Assembly (NCBI GenBank): GCA_003520285.1
Contig: DOVB01000272.1
Span: 1-5,325, forward strand
From: Halieaceae bacterium
GTDB taxonomy: Bacteria > Pseudomonadota > Gammaproteobacteria > Pseudomonadales > Halieaceae
Length of the DNA stretch: 5,325 nt
Reading direction: 5' to 3'
The position numbers were made by a program, and so were the translations under genes. Below, piece by piece: positions 1 through 5,325 of this stretch (positions are counted from its first letter, which is position 1; each line of letters opens with the position of its first letter). The notes under the pieces are model-generated. The model was not told the DNA's origin. It did no database searches and saw nothing but the letters and a program-made list of their open reading frames with translations.

Positions 1-1
1 G

Positions 2-445
2 GATGGCCAATCCATTATCTTTAAAGAGTATATCCACATTGGTTTTGCGGTGGATACGCCGGCGGGTTTGCTAGTGCCAGTGATCCGCGATGTAGATACC
101 AAAGGACTCTGGGAGCTAAGTGAAGAAGTTCTGAGTCTGGCGGCGGCGGCGCGAGATAAAAAGCTGAAGCCTGCGCAGATGCAGGGTGCATGCTTTACCA
201 TATCGAGCTTGGGTGCATTGGGTGGCAAGGGCTTTACCCCGATAGTGAATGCACCTGAGGTGGGGATTCTTGGCGTCGCTAAGGCCTCTATTCAACCGGT
301 TTGGAATGGGTCTGAATTTCTCCCTCGAAACCTCTTACCCCTGAGCTTGTCGTATGACCACCGGGTGATCAACGGCGCGGATGGCGGTCGATTTATGAAT
401 CAAGTTGTTGCGCTGCTCTCTGATATTCGTCGCTTCACGCTGTGA
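2..445 (+). CDS. aceF: Pyruvate dehydrogenase E2, dihydrolipoamide acetyltransferase, C-terminal catalytic part (5' end cut by window)
   Basis: This is the E2 core of the pyruvate dehydrogenase complex, which moves the acetyl group from lipoyl-lysine to coenzyme A in the cytoplasm. The frame is open from base 2, so the gene starts outside the window; the GTG at 50 is internal, because the residues before it (FKEYIHIGFAVDTP) already match the family. Visible landmarks are GLLVPVIRDVD, the CFTISSLG segment (191-214) with the conserved active-site serine region, NAPEVGILGV, and the C-terminal signature SYDHRVINGADG with its catalytic His at 359-361. The residue four after this His is Asn (371-373), where E. 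coli has Asp; the Azotobacter/Pseudomonas E2p branch also carries Asn, so the gene looks functional. The end, LLSDIRRFTL, matches the usual E2p C-terminus. Lipoyl and E3-binding domains are not in view. No lpd gene follows directly. Family assignment is firm; choosing pyruvate over 2-oxoglutarate E2 rests on likeness to AceF. Confidence 0.95.
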   Translation, partial: DGQSIIFKEYIHIGFAVDTPAGLLVPVIRDVDTKGLWELSEEVLSLAAAARDKKLKPAQMQGACFTISSLGALGGKGFTPIVNAPEVGILGVAKASIQPVWNGSEFLPRNLLPLSLSYDHRVINGADGGRFMNQVVALLSDIRRFTL

Positions 446-501
446 GGCGATGATTGCTGAGTCTGGCACGGTTTCTGCTTCGCCATCTGGGTAAGACAAT
501 T

Positions 502-510
502 CGGAGCAGG
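502..510 (+). promoter_or_regulatory. Ribosome binding site for the glycerate kinase gene
   Basis: The purine-rich stretch CGGAGCAGG contains GGAG and AGG elements 5 to 9 bases before the GTG at 516. It supports GTG as the start. The ATG at 514 and the GTG at 511 lie in another frame. Confidence 0.6.
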
Positions 511-515
511 GTGAT

Positions 516-1418
516 GTGATCGACAAAGCACAAACACTAGCCCAGTGGCAGCGGGCTTTTATCACGAGGCAGCGCTTGCCCGAAGCTTACCCCCTCGCCA
601 TTGAGGCTAGCTTGTCAGTGCCGTCATGTTTGAGTGCGATGGGACAACTCAGTGCATCTACTCCGGCCCTTTTGGGCATTTATGGTGCGCAAGGGTCTGG
701 CAAAAGTACTCTGGCGGCTTACTTAGCAGCTCGATTCGAAGCTCTCGAGTCGAAGTATGTGGTGGTCTTATCAGTCGATGATTTTTATCTAACCAAAGCC
801 GAGCGCTCCGTGTTGGCGCATGAGATACACCCATTATTGTGCACTCGCGGGGTCCCGGGAACACATGATGTTGGCTTGCTTAATCAAGTCGTGTCAGATT
901 TACTAGAGTTTCGCGCCCCAGTCCGAGTGCCGCGTTTCGATAAGTTAAAAGATGACAGGGTAGCTAGCGCACAGTTTGATCACATCACCCAGGCGCCTGA
1001 CCTTGTGATTATAGAGGGCTGGTGCGTTGGCGTTCCGGCACAGTCTCGGAGTGATCTTGCTGAGCCTTGCAATATCCTCGAGCAAGTGTCCGATGCGAAG
1101 GGTGTCTGGCGTCGGTATGTCAACCAGCAGCTGGCTGTCAACTACCAGCCTGTGTGGCAAAGATTCGATCAACTCTGGGGCCTGATAGCGCCGAGTTTCT
1201 CAGTTGTCTTCGATTGGCGACTCGAGCAAGAGCGACGTTTGGGTGAAATATCGGAGGTGCCCATCATGACACCCACCGAGATAGCAAATTTTATTCAACA
1301 CTATCAGCGTCTCACTGAGCACGCATTAGCGGTTGTTCCAGAGTGCGCCCAACTTTGCTGGCGGCTCGATCATGATCGTTCTCTGAGCCTGATAAAAGAG
1401 ATCAACGATCCATGCTAA
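516..1418 (+). CDS. D-glycerate 3-kinase, P-loop kinase of the plant GLYK / E. coli YggC type
   Basis: Predicted to phosphorylate D-glycerate with ATP, giving 3-phosphoglycerate in the cytoplasm (EC 2.7.1.31). The 300-residue protein has a Walker A loop GAQGSGKST at residues 57-65, a DDFY motif at 88-91 (the phosphoribulokinase/uridine kinase-like acceptor-side acidic motif), RGVPGTHD at 111-118, PRFDK followed by DDR at 139-148, and IEGWCVG at 166-172. This order and spacing is that of the plant-type glycerate 3-kinases and their bacterial and yeast homologues (YggC, YGR205W), not the GlxK/GarK glycerate 2-kinases. The start is GTG, chosen for the ribosome binding site just before it. The last 7 bases overlap the next gene, which suggests translational coupling. 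In this cluster it would rescue the glycerate released by the phosphorylase and regenerate the acceptor for GpgS. YggC-like proteins of unproven substrate exist, so the exact substrate is inferred from family plus context. Confidence 0.85.
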   Translation: MIDKAQTLAQWQRAFITRQRLPEAYPLAIEASLSVPSCLSAMGQLSASTPALLGIYGAQGSGKSTLAAYLAARFEALESKYVVVLSVDDFYLTKAERSVLAHEIHPLLCTRGVPGTHDVGLLNQVVSDLLEFRAPVRVPRFDKLKDDRVASAQFDHITQAPDLVIIEGWCVGVPAQSRSDLAEPCNILEQVSDAKGVWRRYVNQQLAVNYQPVWQRFDQLWGLIAPSFSVVFDWRLEQERRLGEISEVPIMTPTEIANFIQHYQRLTEHALAVVPECAQLCWRLDHDRSLSLIKEINDPC

Positions 1419-2236
1419 CGACGCCAGCCATTGTTTTTACTGATCTCGATGGTACTTTGCTGAATCATCAGAGTTACGCCTATGCTGAGGCGTTGCCGGC
1501 TATTCACGCACTTCGTGACGCTCTTATTCCCTTGGTATTTGCCACCTCGAAGACGTGGTCTGAAATGCGCGTCTTGCAGCGTGAAATAGGGATTATCGAC
1601 CCATTGATCGGTGAGAACGGGTCGGTACTTTATCTGCCCAAATCACAGTTTCCCAGCGGTCATGGCGACTGGCTTGAGCACGATGACTTTTGGCACGTTG
1701 AATTTGCTCGACCTCGGAACTTTTGGTGTCGACTTTTGAATGAGTTTTCGGCGCAGCATACGTTATTGAGCATGTTTTCAACCATGAGTATTGGTGATGT
1801 CCGTAACGCGACAGGTTTATCTTACGAAGCTGCGGAACGCGCACTTGATCGAGCCTATACGGAACCAGTCATACCACTTTTGTCTGCTGAAAAAACGCAG
1901 GAGTTAGAGTCGATGATTGAACGACATAAGGGTCGCATTCAGCGGGGCGGTCGCTTTTTGACAGTGGGCGATGATGTCAGCAAGGGTCTTGCTGCGAGCT
2001 ACTTAATTGATCTTCTCTCGTCTGGAGATAAGCATATCCCAGCCACTTTGGCGCTAGGCGATAGCGGGAACGATTTGGCTTTGCTCGATGCGGTTGACGC
2101 TGGGGTTTGGATTCGATCGGAATACTATCCGCCACCAGCCGGCTATGATCTTGCCCATTGCTACGTCACAAATGAGTCAGGGCCATCGGCCTGGAACAAG
2201 GCGGTATTCGCTTGGCTCGATAAGCTGAATCTATAG
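1412..2236 (+). CDS. gpgP: HAD-superfamily glucosyl-3-phosphoglycerate phosphatase (mannosyl-3-phosphoglycerate phosphatase family, YedP-like)
   Basis: Predicted to remove phosphate from glucosyl-3-phosphoglycerate, giving glucosylglycerate, the second step of the two-step pathway. The 274-residue protein shows all HAD motifs: motif I DLDGT (residues 11-15; nucleophile D11, acid/base D13), motif II around FATSKT (43-48), the motif III lysine K191 in DDVSKG, and motif IV GDSGND (216-221). The segments IGENGSVLYLP (66-76) and RGGRFLTVG (178-186) are typical of the MPGP/YedP group in HAD subclass IIB, whose cap domain lies between motifs II and III. The ATG overlaps the end of the kinase gene by 7 bases; only a weak AAGAG lies upstream, so translation probably depends on coupling. 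Family members act on mannosyl- or glucosyl-3-phosphoglycerate, and several accept both. The glucosyl reading comes from the GpgS homologue next door. It is not the histidine-phosphatase type of GpgP known in mycobacteria. Confidence 0.87.
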   Translation: MLTTPAIVFTDLDGTLLNHQSYAYAEALPAIHALRDALIPLVFATSKTWSEMRVLQREIGIIDPLIGENGSVLYLPKSQFPSGHGDWLEHDDFWHVEFARPRNFWCRLLNEFSAQHTLLSMFSTMSIGDVRNATGLSYEAAERALDRAYTEPVIPLLSAEKTQELESMIERHKGRIQRGGRFLTVGDDVSKGLAASYLIDLLSSGDKHIPATLALGDSGNDLALLDAVDAGVWIRSEYYPPPAGYDLAHCYVTNESGPSAWNKAVFAWLDKLNL

Positions 2237-2241
2237 ATTCA
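2226..2241. repeat. Perfect 16-base palindrome at the gpgP/gpgS junction
   Basis: TGAATCTATAGATTCA reads identically on both strands. It covers the last codons and TAG stop of the phosphatase gene and ends 22 bases before the gpgS ATG. In RNA it could form a 6-bp stem with a TATA loop. No T-run follows, so it is not an intrinsic terminator. Its place in the widest gap of the cluster is compatible with an operator for a dimeric regulator or a weak mRNA hairpin, but no known binding motif is recognised and chance is possible. Confidence 0.5.
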
Positions 2242-2250
2242 TCCGATAAC

Positions 2251-2257
2251 GAGGAAG
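2251..2257 (+). promoter_or_regulatory. Ribosome binding site for gpgS
   Basis: GAGGAAG lies 6 bases before the ATG at 2264 and is the strongest Shine-Dalgarno match in the cluster. It suggests that gpgS is translated independently of the gene before it, unlike the overlapping kinase/phosphatase pair. Confidence 0.75.
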
Positions 2258-2263
2258 ATTGGT

Positions 2264-3490
2264 ATGGCAGATTTCTATCAAAATGGCATTGTGACGACCC
2301 TGCACAATTTACGGTCACGGCCCGTAGAAGCGCTCGAGCGGGAATTGGTTGAATTCTCGAAAAAGCGACCGTTAGGTCTTATTCTGCCGTCCTTGTTCTC
2401 GGAGCTGGAGGCACCCGCACTAGCGGGTATTGTTGCCGAGCTGACACAAGTGAATTATTTGAATCAAATTGTGGTGGGTCTTGATCGGGCGAATAGTCAG
2501 GAGTTTGCGCATGCACTCTCATTTTTTAGCGATTTACCGCAGCATCACCGTATTTTGTGGAACGACGGCCCGCGACTCAAAGCACTGGATGCCGAGCTGT
2601 CGCGTCATGACTTAGCTCCGAAAGAGCTCGGTAAGGGGCGTAACGTCTGGTATTGCATGGGCTATGTGCTTGCCTCTGATAAGGCCGAGGCTGTGGCACT
2701 GCATGATTGTGACATTACGACCTACCAGAGAGATTTACTGGCTAAGCTCATTTATCCAGTTGCTCACCCAATGTTTAACTATGAATTTTGCAAAGGCTTT
2801 TACGCTCGAGTGGCAGATGGGCGCATCAACGGGCGCGTCAGTCGGCTTCTGGTGACACCACTGCTTCGAGCGCTACAAAAAGTGTTAGGGCATCATGAGT
2901 ATTTGACCTTTATGGACAGTTTTCGATATCCGCTCGCGGGTGAGTTTTCTTTTCGAAGAGATGTATTGACCGATTTACGGATACCCAGCGATTGGGGCCT
3001 CGAAATAGGGGTTCTCTCAGAGATGTATCGTAATTATTCGAGTAATCGAATCTGTCAGGCGGAAATTGCAGATCACTATGACCACAAACATCAAGAACTA
3101 TCCGAGCATGACAGCAAGGCGGGTTTGTCGCGCATGTCTATTGATATTGCAAAGGCTTTATTTCGGAAATTGGCCACACAGGGCGTGACTCTGAGTCCCG
3201 AAATTTTTAGAACGATTAAGGCGACCTATTATCGTATTGCGCTTGATTTCGTCGAGACGTATAAAAACGACGCAATGATGAATGGATTATGCGTCGATAT
3301 CCATGCCGAAGAACGTGCTGTCGAGCTCTTTGCGGATAACATTATTCAAGCGGGTGAAGTCTTTTTAGCGAGACCAAAACAGCGGCCCTTTATTCCTTCA
3401 TGGAACCGGGTGGTCAGTGCAATACCCGATGTTCTTGAGCGCCTTCATGAGGCTGTGGAGCTCGATTTCTTGGATTATTCAGAGGGTTAG
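2264..3490 (+). CDS. gpgS: Glucosyl-3-phosphoglycerate synthase, GT81-type retaining glycosyltransferase
   Basis: Transfers glucose from a nucleotide sugar to 3-phosphoglycerate, giving glucosyl-3-phosphoglycerate, the committed step of glucosylglycerate synthesis. The 408-residue protein has a GT-A layout: LPSLFSELE at 41-49 (counterpart of the N-terminal LPALxEE segment), GLDRA at 72-76, GKGRNVW at 123-129, and the metal-binding DCD at 148-150. PLAGEFSFRRDVL (223-235) and WGLEIGVLSEMY (244-255) correspond to the acceptor-side PLxGE and GVEIG motifs of mycobacterial GpgS. A His-rich stretch near 271-276 (HYDHKH) probably supplies the metal-ligand histidine. The length fits the roughly 400-residue bacterial and archaeal GpgS group rather than the shorter mycobacterial form. 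There is no signal peptide or membrane segment. The ATG is well placed behind GAGGAAG, and the stop lies against the start of the phosphorylase. The nucleotide-sugar donor (UDP- or GDP-glucose) cannot be told from sequence. A mannosylglycerate synthase is less likely, since the GpgS motifs are clear. Confidence 0.92.
   Translation: MADFYQNGIVTTLHNLRSRPVEALERELVEFSKKRPLGLILPSLFSELEAPALAGIVAELTQVNYLNQIVVGLDRANSQEFAHALSFFSDLPQHHRILWNDGPRLKALDAELSRHDLAPKELGKGRNVWYCMGYVLASDKAEAVALHDCDITTYQRDLLAKLIYPVAHPMFNYEFCKGFYARVADGRINGRVSRLLVTPLLRALQKVLGHHEYLTFMDSFRYPLAGEFSFRRDVLTDLRIPSDWGLEIGVLSEMYRNYSSNRICQAEIADHYDHKHQELSEHDSKAGLSRMSIDIAKALFRKLATQGVTLSPEIFRTIKATYYRIALDFVETYKNDAMMNGLCVDIHAEERAVELFADNIIQAGEVFLARPKQRPFIPSWNRVVSAIPDVLERLHEAVELDFLDYSEG
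3481..3486 (+). promoter_or_regulatory. Ribosome binding site for the phosphorylase gene, inside the end of gpgS
   Basis: AGAGGG lies 6 bases before the ATG at 3493 but only 3 bases before the in-frame GTG at 3490. The spacing favours the ATG. Its position inside the last gpgS codons points to coupled translation. Confidence 0.6.
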
Positions 3491-3492
3491 TG

Positions 3493-5253
3493 ATGAGTTA
3501 CATCGATCCCTATGATCATTTACACACGCGTGTCGTGCATCTCCTCACTCAAATCTATGTCGATGTGTCTCCGCTCGTTGACGTCGCCCTTGTCGCCGAA
3601 ACACTACTCCGCGAGATGCGACTAGATCATAGTACGACGCAGCCTGTGCCTCACAAGAATGTGTGGGACCAAAGAGATGCTTGGATCATCACCTATGGTG
3701 ATACCGTACTGAAAGAAGGCGAAAAACCCCTAAAAACGCTCAAAAATTGTATCGATCGTTACTTTTCCAGTGTGATTAATGGGGTCCATATACTCCCGTT
3801 TTATCCCTACAGCTCTGATGATGGCTTTTCGGTACTCGATTATTCGAGTGTTAATGAGGCGCTTGGGGATTGGAGCGATATTAAAGCGATAGGAGAAAGC
3901 TATCTGTTAATGGCAGATCTCGTCATTAATCACTGTTCCAGCCGGTCATTGTGGTTTCAGAATTTTCTTAAGAAAGAAGATCCGGGTGCCGATTTCTTTG
4001 TCACGATTTCGCCAGGGGATGATTTGAGCCAAGTGGTTCGCCCGAGAGAGTCGGACTTAAGGAAAGTGGTCGAGACGGTCACGGGGCCCTGTGCTGTGTG
4101 GTGCACGTTCAGTCATGATCAAGTCGATCTTAACTTTAAGAATCCTGAAGTGCTGCGGCAGTTTGTGTCTACTATTCGTTTTTACCTAGACCAGGGTGTT
4201 CGGGTTTTTAGGCTCGATGCTGTGGCTTTTTTGTGGAAGATCGTGGGTACCGCGTGCATTAATTTACCTCAAACCCATGCGATAGTGCGTTTGCTGCGCG
4301 AGTTGATTGAGCACGCGGCCACTGATGCCATTGTGATCACTGAAACGAATATCCCGAACGCTGAAAACTTGTCCTACTTTGGGAATGGTAACGAGGCTCA
4401 TGCCGTCTACAACTTCAGTCTGCCTCCACTTTTATTACACACCCTCGTAAGTGGTGATTGCACTCATCTTAGCCAGTGGATGATGGGTATGCCACAGGCG
4501 CAGACAGGTACTACTTACTTTAATTTTATTGCCTCACATGATGGTATTGGGATGAGGCCTGCAGAAGGTTTACTGAACGAATCAGAGTTACAGACACTGA
4601 TTGATTCTATGGAGATTCGTGGTGGAAAACTGTCTCGCCGCAGCACCGATCAGGGAAAGTCATCCGTTTATGAAATTAATATCGCGCTGTTTGATGCCCT
4701 GCTGGACCCGGTAGATACGGATCCCGTGAGTGTCATCGACCGCATGCGCTGTGCACATGCGATTATGTTCGCATTAGCGGGGATACCTGGTATTTACATC
4801 CACAGCTTGATAGGGACGCGTAATGACCTGATGCGCCTGGATCACTTGGGTTATAACCGCGCTATTAATCGCAAGCAGTGGTTGGAAGCAGAGCTGGCTG
4901 AAGCGTTAGAGGATTCTGGATCGAGCCATGCAAAAGTCTTATCGGCTTTGACTGCTTTGCTCGCCATACGACGGCGGCAGGCTGCGTTTCATCCTAACGC
5001 AGCGCAGTTTCTGCTGCACCTGAGCCCCGCCGTTTTTGGGTTTTGGAGAGAAAGCCTTGATGCGCGGCAACGTATTTTTTGTTTGTTCAATATCACCAGT
5101 GTAAGCCAAGTGGTCCACCTTGCCGACTTAAATTTAGTAGAGCCGTATTGGGTCGATCTTATTTCTGGTGATGACCACCTCGATCGCAATCAGGCGGTGA
5201 CACTCAGTGGGTATCAGTCGATTTGGTTGACCAATCTTCCCAATCATCAATGA
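3493..5253 (+). CDS. Glucosylglycerate phosphorylase, GH13_18 (sucrose phosphorylase family, YcjM-like)
   Basis: Predicted to split glucosylglycerate with phosphate into alpha-glucose-1-phosphate and D-glycerate, with retention. The 586-residue protein (ATG start; GTG at 3490 adds one residue) carries the GH13 regions in order: GVHILPFYPYSSDDGF near 97-112, region I DLVINH (142-147), region II RVFRLDAVAFLWK with nucleophile D242, region III VITETN with acid/base E284, and region IV SHDGIG with H349 and D350. VYNFSLPPLLLHTL and GIPGIYIHSLIGTRND are family hallmarks. Members are sucrose, sucrose-6-phosphate or glucosylglycerate phosphorylases. The FNFIASHDGIGMRP and VYEINIALFDAL stretches resemble the longer proteobacterial members (E. 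coli YcjM type) more than Bifidobacterium sucrose phosphorylase. Lying directly after gpgS and with a glycerate kinase in the cluster, glucosylglycerate is the best substrate call; this rests strongly on context. No signal peptide is visible, so it is cytoplasmic. Confidence 0.85.
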   Translation: MSYIDPYDHLHTRVVHLLTQIYVDVSPLVDVALVAETLLREMRLDHSTTQPVPHKNVWDQRDAWIITYGDTVLKEGEKPLKTLKNCIDRYFSSVINGVHILPFYPYSSDDGFSVLDYSSVNEALGDWSDIKAIGESYLLMADLVINHCSSRSLWFQNFLKKEDPGADFFVTISPGDDLSQVVRPRESDLRKVVETVTGPCAVWCTFSHDQVDLNFKNPEVLRQFVSTIRFYLDQGVRVFRLDAVAFLWKIVGTACINLPQTHAIVRLLRELIEHAATDAIVITETNIPNAENLSYFGNGNEAHAVYNFSLPPLLLHTLVSGDCTHLSQWMMGMPQAQTGTTYFNFIASHDGIGMRPAEGLLNESELQTLIDSMEIRGGKLSRRSTDQGKSSVYEINIALFDALLDPVDTDPVSVIDRMRCAHAIMFALAGIPGIYIHSLIGTRNDLMRLDHLGYNRAINRKQWLEAELAEALEDSGSSHAKVLSALTALLAIRRRQAAFHPNAAQFLLHLSPAVFGFWRESLDARQRIFCLFNITSVSQVVHLADLNLVEPYWVDLISGDDHLDRNQAVTLSGYQSIWLTNLPNHQ

Positions 5254-5325
5254 GCGTGGAATAACAGATTCGACGATAGTGTTGCATGAGTTCGAGCGGC
5301 GATTTCCGAGGTTCATCGAGTTCGC
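5204..5325 (-). CDS. Possible C-terminal end of a convergent gene, unknown function (5' part beyond window)
   Basis: On the minus strand a frame is open from the right edge (first full codon 5323-5321) for 39 codons to a TGA at 5206-5204. Its residues look protein-like: an ELDEPRKSPLELMQHYRRIC stretch, then YSTLIDDWEDW and a short polar tail. It would overlap the end of the phosphorylase gene by 50 bases, tail to tail. I recognise no family. The case rests on amino-acid character and on the lack of a good plus-strand gene in the last 72 bases. A chance open frame of this length is quite possible, because part of it is antisense to a real gene. Confidence 0.4.
   Translation of the reverse strand, partial: ELDEPRKSPLELMQHYRRICYSTLIDDWEDWSTKSTDTH

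Noticed and set aside
359..373. In the E2 active-site motif the expected Asp of HxxxD is Asn (HRVIN), which could suggest an inactive acetyltransferase.
   Set aside because: Azotobacter vinelandii and Pseudomonas pyruvate dehydrogenase E2 also carry Asn at this position and are active, so this is a normal lineage variant.
446..484. GGCGA (446-450) and TCGCC (480-484) could pair as a terminator stem after aceF.
   Set aside because: The stem is only 5 bp with a 29-base loop and has no T-run after it, so it is not a credible intrinsic terminator.
335..565. Minus-strand open frame across the aceF end and the kinase start.
   Set aside because: It lies antisense to two well-supported genes and shows no recognisable motif. 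The other antisense frames at 658-864, 945-1172, 1593-1844 and 4989-5189 are rejected for the same reason.
2664..2855. Plus-strand open frame of 63 codons inside gpgS in another frame.
   Set aside because: It lies wholly within gpgS over the DCD motif region, has no ribosome binding site of note, and its product looks like an out-of-frame shadow.
5250..5264. ATGA overlap at the phosphorylase stop that could start a coupled downstream gene.
   Set aside because: The frame from this ATG reaches a TAA after four codons.
5134..5316. Minus-strand 60-codon frame starting with ATG near the right edge.
   Set aside because: It overlaps the phosphorylase by 120 bases and its composition is not convincing. 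A neighbouring minus frame (5204-5325) looks more protein-like.
5279..5325. Possible plus-strand gene start near the right edge (GTG at 5279 or ATG at 5286).
   Set aside because: Neither has a clear ribosome binding site, and only about 13-15 codons are visible, too few to support a call.

Overview
The window looks like part of the chromosome of a gammaproteobacterium, possibly a marine or salt-exposed one. The first, partial gene is a close relative of the AceF pyruvate dehydrogenase E2 subunit of Azotobacter, Pseudomonas and E. coli. The base composition is roughly half GC by eye. Genes are tightly packed, on the plus strand, with short or overlapping junctions. The taxonomic and habitat assignment is inference from gene content.

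Layout. Bases 2-445 hold the C-terminal end of aceF. A 70-base gap follows, with no convincing terminator or promoter. Bases 516-5253 hold a compact four-gene cluster: (1) a P-loop D-glycerate 3-kinase, (2) a HAD phosphatase of the mannosyl/glucosyl-3-phosphoglycerate phosphatase type, (3) a GT81-type glucosyl-3-phosphoglycerate synthase (GpgS), and (4) a GH13_18 sucrose-phosphorylase-like enzyme, best read as a glucosylglycerate phosphorylase. The first two genes overlap by 7 bases, the third starts 27 bases later behind a strong ribosome binding site, and the fourth starts within 2 bases of the third's stop (or overlaps it by one base). The last 72 bases have no convincing plus-strand gene, but a 39-codon minus-strand frame runs in from the right edge and may be the end of a convergent gene.

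How the genes fit together. GpgS joins glucose from a nucleotide sugar to 3-phosphoglycerate. The HAD phosphatase removes the phosphate to give glucosylglycerate, a compatible solute. The phosphorylase can split it with phosphate into glucose-1-phosphate and glycerate. The kinase turns glycerate back into 3-phosphoglycerate, which is both the GpgS acceptor and a glycolytic intermediate. The four genes thus encode a complete make-and-recycle loop for glucosylglycerate. All four lack signal peptides, and no transporter lies inside the cluster, so the loop should be cytoplasmic and act on the cell's own pool.

The most notable non-coding signal is a perfect 16-base palindrome (2226-2241) over the phosphatase stop codon, just upstream of gpgS. 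No RNA gene, mobile element or CRISPR array was seen.
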